64,000 bases of DNA from Asparagopsis taxiformis (GCA_030407315.1 JALQPE010003075.1:1-64000), one strand, 5' to 3'. Shown: positions 11,329 through 21,935, numbered from the stretch's first letter. A program made the numbers and translations. The notes: generated by a model from the letters alone, not told the origin.

Positions 11329-11918
11329 TTCCTGACTTCCCAATTCCTTGCTCACCCTTCCCTAGGTGGGAGGGGGACGGAACTCTCAGCCCCTTACAGC
11401 GGAAGCCGTTTACCGGGGATTCTTACAGCAAAGTCATCGTTACGATGACTTTGCTGTAAGAAAGCGTTTCCATTACAGTGGCCAAGAATTTTTTCACCGG
11501 GTAAAAAATCATGGCAGCTGTAATGATTTATTTTCTTACAGCAAAGTCATCGTAACGATGACTTTGCTGTAAGGAAACGTTTCCATTGCAGTGGCCAAAG
11601 AAATTTTACCGGGTAAAAAATCAGCAAGAATTTTTACCGGTGAAAAATCGTGGCTGCTGTAATGATTTATTTTCTTACAGCAAAGTCATCGTTACGATGA
11701 CTTTGCTGTAAGAAAGCGTTTCAATTACAGTGGCCAAGAATTTTTTTACCGGGTAAAAAATCATGGCTGCTGTAATGATTTATTTTCTTACAGCAAAGTC
11801 ATCGTAACGATGACTTTGCTGTAAGCATCCCTGGTAAATTGCTTCCGCTGTAAGCGGCAGGGACTTCCGTCCTTTTCCGACCTAGGGAAGGGTGAGGAAG
11901 GAATTATGAAGTCAGGAC
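11329..11918. repeat. Foldback repeat FB-a (hierarchical palindrome array)
   Basis: Outer arms of about 95 bp (11329-11422 and 11825-11918) are inverted copies. Inside lie four copies of a 37-bp palindrome with half-site TTACAGCAAAGTCATCGT and one central base, at 11423-11459, 11536-11572, 11675-11711 and 11788-11824. The central base reads T, A, T, A, so orientation alternates. Between them are smaller palindromes around ACCGGGT flanked by A and T runs. The whole block can fold on itself. Confidence 0.85.
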
Positions 11919-12253
11919 AGGAAACAGGGTATAGGAATGGTATGGACGGCTGTAGGCGGCATTAGGTAACACATTGTGTTGTTTACACCCGGTTTGAGCT
12001 GGGTGTTGTGTCTAGTATGGTTGGAGGAGTGTACGAAATTTCTACCACGTGGTCGGAAATGGTTCAATTTTCTCACGACAGAGATTCTGACTTTCGAAAT
12101 TCAAACTCGTTAAAGTGGGCTGGAGTTGGTGCGAACACCTCCAGGACCTCTGGGAAGGATCTGGTAACACATGTCCTGTGACTGCACGCGGTTATCCTCT
12201 CTGAAATCAACCATAGATTATCGGAGGGCAAAATCTACTCTTGGTGCCTTGTG
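11919..12253. other. Tail of foldback cassette, target of chromovirus E
   Basis: No ORF. This tail (with TCTCACGACAGAGATTCTG and CACCTCCAGGACCTCTGG) is repeated after FB-b near 19480-19680 and after FB-c near 20560-20760. It ends at the TTGTG duplication made by chromovirus E and resumes at 18342 with GGCACATTGAC. Confidence 0.65.
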
Positions 12254-13087
12254 TGTGGGGGTTAAGGCACAACTTGGGAGAAGGTGTTCCGGTCGAAGGT
12301 GCCTCCGAATCCCTGAGGTGGGGAGCGGAGGGTAGTTTATATAGACTAGGAGGTAGCTCTAGGAGGGGTAAAATGAAGGGTAACTACGAGGAGCTACGAG
12401 GAGTAGGCATCGGGAGATCAACCAATAGGAGAGGAGAATGGGAGATATTGTTGGGTGGCGGATCTGGAAACGGTCATAAGGAGAGTGTGACAGGGAGGGC
12501 CACGTGTAAGAGTCCAGCAATGTAACACGTGTAAGAGTCCAGCAATGTAACACGTGTAAGAGTCCAGCAATGTAACACGTGTAAGAGTCCAGCAATGTTC
12601 GGCAGGAACCCCTGACACGTGGAAACCTGGAGCCGGGCGCGACCGGGCCCCGCAGGGCGGCTTACAGTGTAAGCTTACATTTCTTACATGTAAGCTTACA
12701 GTTGAAATTTCATTGAAAAAACGAGGTTTCCGTCAGTTACAGTTGTAAGTTACCTGTCATACGGGCGTATGTGTGTAAGTAACCCTGTAAGTGGGGCGAA
12801 AGTGGCTGAAAAAGCCATGTAATCTTGTAAGTAACCGTGTCAGTCACATGACAGGTGTTGTAAGTCTATCATAACATGTAAGTAGCCTGCTCAAGTGTCT
12901 CCTAGGTGGTGTAAGGTATGTGGAAAGCTGTAAGTAGCCTCGTAGGAGTGGTTACTGTAAGCTTCCCTTGTAGTTGGGAGCTTTGGTCTCTGTGGAATGG
13001 TACTATCTTATTGGTTGGTCGGGGTATGGTGTTATAAGAACAGGAATCTAGTGTTTACCATGAGGTCTAGAGGGCTGATCCCTGACA
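12254..13087 (-). repeat. Chromovirus E 3' LTR
   Basis: This 834-bp LTR is a direct copy of 17566-18341. It is longer mainly because a 25-bp unit (CACGTGTAAGAGTCCAGCAA plus TGTAA) is present four times at 12501-12598, against about one and a half copies in the other LTR. The 12660-12980 part is rich in TGTAAG motifs. Confidence 0.9.
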
Positions 13088-13102
13088 TCACTCCTTCCTC
13101 TG
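13088..13102 (-). promoter_or_regulatory. Polypurine tract of chromovirus E
   Basis: The reverse strand reads CAGAGGAAGGAGTGA directly before the 3' LTR start TGTCAGGG, the usual position of the plus-strand primer. Confidence 0.7.
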
Positions 13103-13142
13103 AATAAGAGTCGTGCTCGACTCGAGACTGAAGGGGAGGATA

Positions 13143-13601
13143 CTAACCGTTGAAGACTGTTGGGAAGGGGAACACGGTGTGTGTCGGCCTAGGGATTAGG
13201 ATGAGTGATACGTCCATTTGTTCTTCTTCAGCCAAAGCTGTGACGATATTGCGGATCTCATCCGCATAGGACTGGTCGGGGGAGAGGTGCCCATAGGCAC
13301 CAACTACCCAGTGGTACAGATAACAGATAAAGTTGTATCCTATGGCTTCGGAGAGAGGAGCCGGTAAATTTTCGACGTTCGGCGAGAGTTCAATTCGATC
13401 TATGATCACAGACAGTAGGTCGAAATCTTCCGCTGTTACACAGAAGGGGCCAAAGGCATGATAGTATCCATAGCATGAGTGGATTAGGGCCCAGCAAAGT
13501 ACACTTCGTGCATAAGGTTCTGGGGTAACGTCTTGTAACCATGTAGTCAATGTCTCGCCAGCGATAACAAGCTGGAGGTAAAACTCAGAAGAGGTGGCCA
13601 T
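13143..13601 (-). CDS. Extra 152-aa ORF between pol and 3' LTR of chromovirus E
   Basis: The ORF starts MATSSEFYLQLVIAGETL and runs uninterrupted for 152 codons in the same orientation as gag and pol, ending 41 nt before the polypurine tract. It is acidic, with a hydrophobic, Tyr/Trp-rich centre (SEAIGYNFICYLYHWVVGAY). That stretch is borderline for a membrane segment and no signal peptide is evident. Its position is that of an env gene in retroviruses, but nothing identifies it as an envelope. I do not recognise the family. That it stays open while the element's other ORFs contain a stop or frameshift argues it is a genuine gene of the element. Confidence 0.65.
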   Translation of the reverse strand: MATSSEFYLQLVIAGETLTTWLQDVTPEPYARSVLCWALIHSCYGYYHAFGPFCVTAEDFDLLSVIIDRIELSPNVENLPAPLSEAIGYNFICYLYHWVVGAYGHLSPDQSYADEIRNIVTALAEEEQMDVSLILIPRPTHTVFPFPTVFNG

Positions 13602-13690
13602 GGTGGAGAGGGGATATGGATGGGAAGGGGATGTCCAAACGAGGTTGTGGACTGAAAGGAATTTATAGAGCTGAAAGGGAGACCGGGAGT

Positions 13691-15718
13691 CTAATTCTGA
13701 TGATATTTGTCAAGAAGTTCCTGACAATTTTTAAGGTTTTCTATGGAAAGCCAGGAATTTTCGTGATCTGGATAACCTTTCCATTTCACGAGATATTGGA
13801 GTTTCCTGTGTCTTTTTCTGTGGTGAAGAATTCTCTCAACTTCATATTCGTCAGAGTTTGTTGAAAGTTTGATCGGTGGCGGTGGTACTGGTTTTCGCTC
13901 GAATGTGTCCTCTACGTAAGGTTTGAGGAGGCTAGAGTGAAATGCATTGTGGATTTTGCGATCGATCATTGGTTGGGGAAGGTTCAATCGAAAAGTAACT
14001 TCATTGATCTTCTCAGTGATTTCGAATGGTCCACAAAACTTTGGGTGAAGCTTTCTTGTACCCGATCCATCTTCAAGGGTTAGGTTTGCTGTGGACAGCA
14101 TGACCTTGTCATTGACCTTGAATGGAGTCGGTAAACGCTTCCTATTGGCTTGCTTTGCCATTGATTCATTTGCTTTCTTTATGTTTTCGATGAATCTGCG
14201 ATAATAATTGACTAGGCCCAGGAAAGACTGGACGTCTCGTTTGTTCCTTGGCCTTGGCCATTCTTTGATGGTTTTGATCTTGGTTTCTTCAACTGATATT
14301 CCTCCTGGTGTGAGAACATGTCCTAAGTATTCTATCTCTTGTACTGCGAAAGAACACTTTGACATTTTTGCGTACAACTGATTCTTGCGGAGTCTCTGCA
14401 GAACTAGCTCAATGTGGTGAAGATGATCGGTAAATGAGGAGCTATAAATGAGTATATCATCCAGATATACTATAACAAAGTGATCTAGGTAATCTCTGAA
14501 AAGATCATTCATCAACGTCATGAACGTTGCAGGAGCATTGGATAATCCGAAGGGAAGCACAAGGAACTCGAAGTGTCCGTACCGGGTTCGGAACGCGGTT
14601 AGTGGGATAGAGTCGTTTTCTAAGCGTACTTGATGGTATCCGGATCTTAGGTCGATTTTACTGAAGTATTTGGTGTCCTTCAGCTGGTCAAAGATATCAT
14701 CAATTCTAGGGAGCGGGTAGCTGTTCTTAACAGTGAGGCGATTGAGGGCTCGATAATCGATACACATACGTAGTGCACCGTCCTTTTTACTCACAAATAG
14801 AACTGGAGCACCCCAAGGGCTGCAACTTGGCTGGATAAATCCTGCTTCCAGGAGTTCATCGAGTTATTTCTTAAGCTCTCTGAGTTCAGGTGGGGACATC
14901 CGATACAGACCTCTTTTCTGTGGAATACTTTCGGGAACTAGGTCTATTCGGAAGTCAATTTTTCTTTGGGGAGGTAATCCTTTGGGCAACGTTTCTGGGA
15001 AAACGTCATTGTACTTTCCTAGAATTTGTTCGACATGTTTAGGAAGTTTTTGTTCGGAGGTCTCTGGTTTATTTGGGTTCAATACGACTGCAAACAAAGG
15101 GAAATTTTCTTCATAGTCTCGGGTCATAGCACTTAGTGAAATACTTTCGCAAAGATGAAATTTATTTGCGTAGATGATAAATTTTTTGTTTCGGTGGGAG
15201 AATGAGATTTGGTTCGAATGGTTATCAATGGTGGCAAAATGGTTGGGGTGCCAATCCTTGCCGAGAATGGCATCATGATTTAACGGGCAGACAGCGAATG
15301 ACAACTGCTCTGTGTACCCTTGAATCTGTAGACTGATAGTAGACTTGGTTTGTTCTAAGGTTTGTGTATTCTTGTTGGCCATGGTGGCTAGGTGATTTGT
15401 GTCCTTGATCGGAATTTTGTTCGATAAGCAAAACGATCTGTTCACGTAACTGATCTCGGAACCAGGGTCAAACATGAGTTTTGTTCTAACCCCATTTATT
15501 TTTCCAGACGACACTAGTAATCCTATACCAGCTCGTTTGAATGGATCTGGAGTTGTTTCAAAGGGAACTAGGGGAGGGCTTCTTACCATAGTAGGAAGTT
15601 CTATGGGGTTCTGGACGTCTTGGGACGGAGATTCGACTAGTTCCGTTTGCCTTTTGGGCAGTTTTTGGCAATATGCCCTGGTTGGCGACAGCGGAGGCAA
15701 AGCCCTTTCTTCATGCAT
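13691..15718 (-). pseudogene. Chromovirus E pol: protease-RT fused by deletion to GPY/F and chromodomain
   Basis: The protease has LMFDPGSEISYVNRSF (active-site DPG in place of the usual DSG/DTG). A TAA at 14866-14864 interrupts the frame just after RELKK. The same frame then continues through [10 protein letters not shown] into the [45 protein letters not shown] and the catalytic [10 protein letters not shown]. After [15 protein letters not shown] the protein passes without a frame change into [20 protein letters not shown], the linker before the integrase C-terminal GPY/F domain ([10 protein letters not shown]). A chromodomain follows ([20 protein letters not shown] then [12 protein letters not shown]). 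RNase H and the HHCC and DDE integrase parts are gone. Chromodomains of this class direct integration to marked chromatin. Confidence 0.85.
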
Positions 15719-16506
15719 TGTTCTCTTTCTTCTTTGGTTAACTTTTTGATTTGAATGTTTCCAAATTCCATGGGGACGGGCCTTGAGGAATTTCCTTCTG
15801 GTTTACGGCCATAGTCCTTATTTTTTGAAATACCCCCGTTGGGTCCAAGGCGGCGGTGAGCAGCTTCAACGCGTTCAGCGTCACGCATTGCCTCGGCAAG
15901 GTCACGATAATCTTTGGTACAAAGTTCTTTCCAGATATATTGCTTTAAACCCCTGGTATATCGGTCAATTTGTTCTGCCATACTTATGGTTGGGATGTCA
16001 AGGAGAATTCTTTGGAAATCATCGTTGAATGATGATACGTCGCGTACCTGTCTCCAGCGAGCCAATTTATCGCGAGCTACCTTTTCTTTGTTAAGCGTTT
16101 CAAAACGAGAGATAATAGCCTTTTTTAAGCAGTTCCATGTTTTTATTTCGCTTCCATCATCGGTTTTTTGATAGACAATCCACCACTCATGAGCAGCTCC
16201 AGATAAATAGCTAACAGCTAGCTGGAGTGAGTCGTCGTCGGTAGCGTTGGACAGGTAGTTGTCCATGTGCGTAGCCCAGCTTGTGATCGATCCTCTACCA
16301 GAGAACTTTTCAGCTTGGTGTTTCTTTGGTTTAGGATTGTCTGATGTTTTAATACTCTGGAGCTCTTCCCTTATACGATCATACGATGCAGCGGCATCGT
16401 TTAAGGAGTTCTGCTGGTTATTGATCTGGGAGTTGGCTGCCTGGAGTTGAGTTTGTAGATCCTGGACAACCTGGGCAAGGTTTTCAATGGTGATGGGATT
16501 ACTCAT
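15637..16506 (-). CDS. gag: Chromovirus E Gag
   Basis: The 289-residue ORF begins MSNPITIENLAQVVQDLQ. Residues about 8-50 form a coiled coil, and the centre is a Retrotrans_gag-type domain (SYLSGAAHEWWIVYQK to DIPTISMAEQIDRYTRGL). A CCHC zinc knuckle CLRCRQPGHIAKNC lies near the C-terminus. It builds the virus-like particle and packages RNA. Its end overlaps the start of the pol ORF by about 80 nt in another frame, suggesting ribosomal frameshifting for Gag-Pol. The start lies 43 nt after the stop of the zinc-finger ORF0. Confidence 0.9.
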   Translation of the reverse strand: MSNPITIENLAQVVQDLQTQLQAANSQINNQQNSLNDAAASYDRIREELQSIKTSDNPKPKKHQAEKFSGRGSITSWATHMDNYLSNATDDDSLQLAVSYLSGAAHEWWIVYQKTDDGSEIKTWNCLKKAIISRFETLNKEKVARDKLARWRQVRDVSSFNDDFQRILLDIPTISMAEQIDRYTRGLKQYIWKELCTKDYRDLAEAMRDAERVEAAHRRLGPNGGISKNKDYGRKPEGNSSRPVPMEFGNIQIKKLTKEEREQCMKKGLCLRCRQPGHIAKNCPKGKRN

Positions 16507-16549
16507 TTTTTTCTTCTGAGGAAAAGAGGGAGAGCGTGTTTACTAGGTT

Positions 16550-17475
16550 CTAATGGTTCACTCCAAGTCCTACGCGCTCACGATGCTTGGCACTCTTGAT
16601 GTGACGAGTATAGTCTTCGATAGAGACGAAGGAACGATCACACGGGCGACAGTTTAGTTCGACTTGATGATTTCGAACTCAGCGCTTGTGCTTTTCGGAA
16701 TCGATGTGGGCTAGGAATTGAGCCCTAGTCTTAGCTGATTTCCTGCAAAGTGTGCAGTCGAAACTTCTTGTGGGAGTCTTTGGTTTAGGGTTCCTCTTGG
16801 CTTCTTTGTATGTTGCGGTTCGGAGAAGATGCTGCGAGGAACGGTCGTCGATCGGCAACAAGGTGCGCTGCGGAGGGATAGGCGGAGCAGTGGTCGAAGC
16901 AGAGGCGCAATGTGAGCTAGGAGTTCCTCTGGGGGCCGGTATGTTTTGTCGGGAGACCGTCTTCCCGAGAATACGATGAGTATTGACAACTTTCTTGGGC
17001 ATGTTCGGAGCGTCCGACTTGGGTGCCACCGTGAATCGAGGGAAAGCAGCCCGGGGCGGTTGAGCACGAGGGGCGGTCGAAGACGTGGAGTAGGAAGAAT
17101 GGTCTTCTTCGTGATCAGAGGGCGAATGGCGAGGCGAAGGGTCACTTTCGGCACGAAGGCGGGGAGAACCGCTTTAGGCTTGGCGATAGCAGGAGGTAAA
17201 GGGCGGAAGTCGTCGTCACGGTCGATGACGGTCGGCGGCGGAGCGGGCGGAGTATCGACGGTGGGGGTCTGTGGGGTGGTGTCGGCTCTAAGGGCGACGA
17301 TCCCAAACGGCGGAGTCTGCGGGGGCTGAGTGAGGGGGGAACTCGGGAATGCAGCACTATCGTCGGAGCGGTATTCCGACGGGGAGTCTGGGATTCTGTG
17401 GGAAAAAGATCGTGGTCCGGCCACTGTCCAACAGGAAAAGTCCTCAAGATGGTTACTCAAGTCGTAGTCAGTCAC
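16550..17475 (-). pseudogene. Chromovirus E ORF0: proline-rich protein with two U1-type C2H2 fingers
   Basis: The ORF starts MTDYDLSNHLEDFSCWTV. A proline- and serine-rich part runs to about 17030, where a frameshift moves it to the frame with MAPKSDAPNMPKKVVNTHR. Finger 1 is CTLCRKSAKTRAQFLAH followed by IDSEKH (CX2CX12HX5H). A TGA follows at 16681-16679, and the same frame then gives finger 2, CRPCDRSFVSIEDYTRH followed by IKSAKH, ending at TAG 16552-16550. Fingers with this spacing are known in U1C, JAZ and Zfa-type proteins that bind RNA or double-stranded RNA. The same layout occurs in the copia element at 34735-35428. Its role in the element is unknown; RNA binding is inferred. Confidence 0.75.
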
Positions 17476-17546
17476 ACAACAGCGTAGAATCGATAGGAGA
17501 ACTAGACTGCTGTGTGAAGCCAGAGATGGAGAAGTGGCGGGAACTT

Positions 17547-17562
17547 ACTTGCGATGCTACCA
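17547..17562 (-). promoter_or_regulatory. Primer binding site of chromovirus E
   Basis: Reverse strand TGGTAGCATCGCAAGT lies 3 nt inside the 5' LTR. It matches a tRNA 3' end GATGCTACCA. The implied acceptor stem begins AGCATC with A1-U72, a feature of eukaryotic initiator tRNA-Met; the identity is inferred. Confidence 0.7.
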
Positions 17563-17565
17563 AGC

Positions 17566-18341
17566 TGTGGGGGTTAAGGCACAACTTGGGAGAAGGTGTT
17601 CCGGTCGAAGGTGCCTCCGAATCCCTGAGGTGGGGAGCGGAGGGTAGTTTATATAGACTAGGAGGTAGCTCTAGGAGGGGTAAAATGAAGGGTAACTACG
17701 AGGAGCTACGAGGAGTAGGTATCGGGAGATCAACCAATAGGAGAGGAGAATGGGAGATATTGTTGGTGGCGGCGGATCTGGAAACGGTCATGAGGAGAGT
17801 GTGACACGGAGGGCCACGTGTAAGAGTCCAGCAATGTCACACGTGTAAGAGGTTGGCAGGAACCCCTGACACGTGGAAACCTGGAGTCGGGCGCGACCGG
17901 GCCCCACAGGGCGACTTACAGTGCAAGCTTACATTTCTTACATGTAAGCTTACAGTTGAAATTTCATTGAAAAAACGAGGTTTCCGTCAGTTACAGTTGT
18001 ATGTTACCTGTCATACGGGCGTATGGTTGTAAGTAACCATGTAAGTGGGGCGAAAGTGGCTGAAAAAGCCATGTAATCTTGTAAGTAACCGTGGCAGTCA
18101 CATGACAGGTGTTGTAAGTGTATCATAACATGTAAGTAGCCTACTCAAGTGTCTCCTAGGTGGTGTAAGGTATATGGAAAGCTGTAAGTAGCCTCGTAGG
18201 AGTGGTTACTGTAAGCTTCCCTTGTAGTTGGGAGCTTTGGTCTCTGTGGAATGGTACTATCTTATTGGTTGGTCGGGGTATGGTGTTATAAGAACAGGAA
18301 TCTAGTGTTTACCATGAGGTCTAGAGGGCTGATCCCTGACA
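17566..18341 (-). repeat. Chromovirus E 5' LTR
   Basis: This 776-bp direct copy of 12254-13087 has the same termini and abuts the TTGTG duplication at 18342-18346. Confidence 0.9.
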
Positions 18342-18583
18342 TTGTGGCACATTGACAATACAAAACCGTCTGTTTCCAGTTTTTATATACTTTACTCTCG
18401 AGTAGATAGGATTTCAGCTGTCCAAGTAAAGAATGGGCCATATAAATGTTTCATTTCAACACAAGCATTGTGCAATTCAACCTCTTCCAGGTCCAAAAAC
18501 TTGTCCAGAGTACACTTCCAGGCCATCGCCTGGGAGCGTACTCTGGACAATTTTTTGGACTAAGTGCACTTTCAAGTGCATGC

Positions 18584-18783
18584 ACTTGGAGGCATCCAGT
18601 CCAAATCTACGTCGTTCCGACAAAGCTGAATTTTGGCCATGGCCGAAATTCATCATATCTGCAGTTGTGAGAATCTGATGACCAAAAATCGATGCATTCT
18701 GCCAGCCCTAATGCGCAAGCCAGAAGCTTTACGGACAGATAAAACACCTTTCTGTAATCCCCAGAGCCACTCCAGCCCTTATA
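18584..18783 (+). repeat. Dispersed copy of the 172-bp repeat
   Basis: It shares CGTTCCGACAAAG, AGTTGTGAGAATCTGATGAC and CCACTCCAGCCCTTA with the array at 21247-21935, with a short insertion. Confidence 0.6.
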
Positions 18784-18840
18784 CACTACGGTGTTGAAAA
18801 GAGGGCCTCAGACAGTACGGTGAGACAGTGATTTTTACTG
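18784..18840 (+). repeat. X-family left-end stub (X4)
   Basis: CACTACGGTGTTGAAAAG and the next 39 bases match the X3 left end at 6207-6263 with few differences, then similarity stops. No matching right end is seen, so this is a fragment of a former insertion in a 172-bp repeat copy. Confidence 0.7.
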
Positions 18841-19085
18841 CCTCACTGTACAATGATCTTCAGGAAGTAGGATATTCTCTAAGCCTAGCACGGGAGAGAA
18901 AGATGGAAGCGTAGGCATGCAGAAGTATAGAGGCAATAGTATGTGTAGACTATCGCAGTGGTAGAAAAGTATTTCATGCACGAAAAGGACTGGTAGAGTG
19001 ACACTAGAGAAGTGATGCTTAGCAGGAAGGGATGTGGAGATGATGAAGGAGGACAACAGACATGAGATCGAGGGTTGAGACCAAC

Positions 19086-19356
19086 GGCTTACAGACGGAG
19101 CAGTTTACCAGGGATGTTTACAGCAAAGTCATCGTTACGATGACTTTGCTGTAAGAAAACAATTCATTACAGTAGCCATGATTTTTTTACCGGGTAAAAA
19201 ATTCCTGGCCACTGTAATGAAAACGTTTTCTTACAGCAAAGTCATCGTAACGATGACTTTGCTGTAAGCATCCCTGGTAAACTGCCTCAGCTGTAAGCGG
19301 CTGGGAGCTTGGTCCCTCCCTCACCTTGGGAAGGGTGAGCAAGGAATTGTGAAGCC
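19086..19356. repeat. Foldback repeat FB-b
   Basis: Two 37-bp palindromes lie at 19118-19154 (centre T) and 19231-19267 (centre A), 113 bp apart, inside inverted outer arms related to FB-a. Confidence 0.8.
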
Positions 19357-19985
19357 GTAAAACATGGCAGAGGGATGGTTTGGACGGCTGTTAGCGGTGT
19401 TGGGGAGCACTCTGCGTCGTGCTAACCCAGTCTGGGCTGGGTGCCCTGCCTGGTACGGCGGGAGGAGTGCACAAAATTTCAAACACAATTTCCTCAAGAG
19501 TGAAATTCTGATTGTCGAAACTCAACCTCCCTAAAATGAACTAGAGCTGGCATGAGCACCTCCAGGACGTCTGGAAAGGTACTGACAGCACATTTTCGGA
19601 GCATTGGCGCAGCTGTTCTCTCTGAGATCAAGCATAGAGTATCCGTGGCCAGATTCTATTCCTGGTGCCGTGTGGCACAGTGACCACACCAAATCGCCCT
19701 TTTTAGCAGACTATAGATTTGAGTTACTAGGAATCTAGCTGCCTTCAATACCAACATAGTTGGTAAGTAGGCTAGCCTAGGATTGTAGGAAAATCAGGAA
19801 GGATGGGAGGGTAGGTATGCAGCAACATGAAGGGGATAGTATGAGTAGATTATGGCGGTGGTAGAGAAGGATTGCACTCACTGAAGGGTCGGCTGGAGTG
19901 ACACCGGAGTCGACATAGAAGGGAGGTTGGGATAGGCTGGGATGAAGGAAGACAAGAGACATGAGAGAGAGGGTGAAGCCAGACC

Positions 19986-20430
19986 GCTTACAGCTGAGGC
20001 AGTTTACCGCGGGTGCTGACAGCAAAGTCATCGTTACGATGACTTTGCTGTAAGAAAAGAAAACATTACAGCAGGCACGTTTTTTTACCCGGTAAAAAAA
20101 TTCTTGGTGATTTTTTACCCGGTAAAAATTCTTCGCCTACTGTAATGTTTCCTTTTCTTACAGCAAAGTCATCGTTACGATGACTTTGCTGTAAGAAAAC
20201 GTTTCATTACAGTAGCCACGATTTTTTACCCGGTAAAAAAATTCTTGGTGATTTTTTCACCCGGTAAAATCCTTCGCCCACTGTAATGTTTTCTTTTCTT
20301 ACAGCAAAGTCATCGTAACGATGACTTTGCTGTAAGCATCCCTGGTAAACTGCCTCAGCTGTAAGCGTCTGGTACCTTGGTCCCTCTCTCACTTTGGGAA
20401 GGGTGAGATAGGAATTTTGAAGTCGGGAAC
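19986..20430. repeat. Foldback repeat FB-c
   Basis: Three palindromes lie at 20017-20053 (first base pair altered, TGACAGC), 20158-20194 and 20299-20335. Spacing is 141 bp and the central bases are T, T, A. Intervening small palindromes centre on ACCCGGT. Confidence 0.8.
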
Positions 20431-21246
20431 ATTGTGGAAGGATGGTTTCGACGGCTTCGGGCGGCTTTGAAGAGCAATCTGTGTCTTGTTCACCCGGGCT
20501 GAACTACCTAAAAAGTTCAGTATTGGGAGAGCAGCACGGTAAATTTCGACCACCATTTTCTCACGACAGAGATTCTGGCGGTCGAAATTCAAACTCGTTA
20601 AAATGGACTAGAGTTGGTGTGAACACCTCCAGGACCTCTGGAAAGGTACTACCTGCACATTTTCCGAGGCTACAAGAAGCCGGTCTCTCCAATATCAAGC
20701 ATAGATTATCGGTGCGCAAAATCTACTCCTGGTGCTGTGTAGCACATTGACTATACAAAACCGTCCGTTTTCCGTTATAATAAACTATACTCTCAAGTAG
20801 GTAGGAATCTAGATATTCACCTTACATCGATGGTTATGAAGTAGGTTAGCCTAGGACTGAAGGACAGAAGGTAAAGGATAGGATGGTAGGCATGGGGTAA
20901 AATGAAGGTGGTGGTATGAGTAGAATACGGAAGTGGTAGACAGGTATTTAATGCACAGGAGGGGCGTGTGAAGTGACACCAGAGGCGCGGTGCGTCACAG
21001 GAAGGAAGACTGGAATGATGAAGGAGAACTAGAGGCATGAGAGATAGGTTGTTGAGGCATGCTTCTAGCTCTATTATATAACTACATTGCTCCTCTATAG
21101 GCTACGCAATCCATTCCAGCAGTTCTAGTTAAAAATGGACTATATGAATGTTTCATTTCAATATCAGCATTGTGCAGTTGAGCCTCTTCAAGGTCCGAAA
21201 ACTTGTCCAGAGTACGCTTCCAGGCCACTTGAAGGCATCCAGAACA

Positions 21247-21935
21247 CTTGCACTTCGTTCTTGCAAAGTTCAATTTTGGCTATCACATCTCCAGTTGTGG
21301 GAGTCTGGTGACCAAAAGTCGATGCATTCTGGAATCCCTACCACGCAATTCAACAGCTTTACGGACACATAAAACACTTTTCCGTACTCCCTAGAGCCAC
21401 TCCAGCCCTTACGGATCACTTACACTTCGTTCCGACAAAGTTCAATTTTGGCCATCACATCTCCAGTTGTGAGAATCTGGTGACCAAAAATTAGTGAACT
21501 CCGGAAGCTGTACCTCGCAAGCCACCAGCTTTCAGGGCAAATAAAACCCATTACAGTACTCCCCAGACCCACTCCAACCCTTACAGACCACTTGCACTTC
21601 GTTCCGACAAAGTTCAATTTTGGCCATCACATCTTCAGTTGTGGGAATCTGGTGACCAAAACTCGATGCATTCTGTCAGCCCTAATGCGCAAGCCAGCAG
21701 CTTTACGAACTCATAGAACACTTTTCCGTACTCCCTAGACCCACTCCAACCCTTACAGACCACTTGCACATCATTCGGACAAAGTTCCATTTTGACCATC
21801 ACATCTCCAGTTGTGAGAATCTGATGACCAAAAATCGATGAATTATACCAACCCTTCCACGCAAGCGAGAAAGCTTGAGTGCAATTAAAACAAGTTTTAG
21901 TGCTCCCTAGAACCACCCCAACCGTTTCAGACCAC
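21247..21935 (+). repeat. 172-bp tandem repeat, four units
   Basis: Units start at 21247, 21419, 21591 and 21763, exactly 172 bp apart. Each has CACTTCGTTCCGACAAAGTT, a CATCACATCTCCAGTTGTG block and a CTCCCTAGA(G/C)CCACTCCA block. No ORF is conserved across units. Confidence 0.85.

Larger units (their letters stand above)
12254..18341 (-). mobile_element. Chromovirus E, Ty3/gypsy LTR retrotransposon with internal deletion
   Basis: LTRs at 12254-13087 and 17566-18341 start TGTGGGGG and end CTGACA. The 5-bp duplication TTGTG flanks it at 12249-12253 and 18342-18346. The order on the reverse strand is 5' LTR, primer site, zinc-finger ORF0, gag, protease-reverse transcriptase, then directly the GPY/F and chromodomain region, an extra 152-aa ORF, polypurine tract and 3' LTR. 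RNase H and the integrase core are missing, so it cannot be autonomous. Confidence 0.9.
18342..21240. repeat. Tandem foldback cassettes within X3
   Basis: Three related cassettes of about 0.9-1.1 kb follow one another. Each has a TAGCCTAGGA-like lead (from about 18840, 19745 and 20816), a foldback palindrome core in the first two, then a tail with CACCTCCAGGAC and a GTGT(A/G)GCACA motif. An inverted repeat TTGTCCAGAGTAC..GTACTCTGGACAA lies at about 18502-18551. No credible ORF is seen. Confidence 0.6.

Noticed and set aside
11423..11824. CRISPR array
   Set aside because: The repeats are palindromic and regularly placed, but spacers are related, inverted and part of a foldback. The context is eukaryotic and no cas-like gene is seen.
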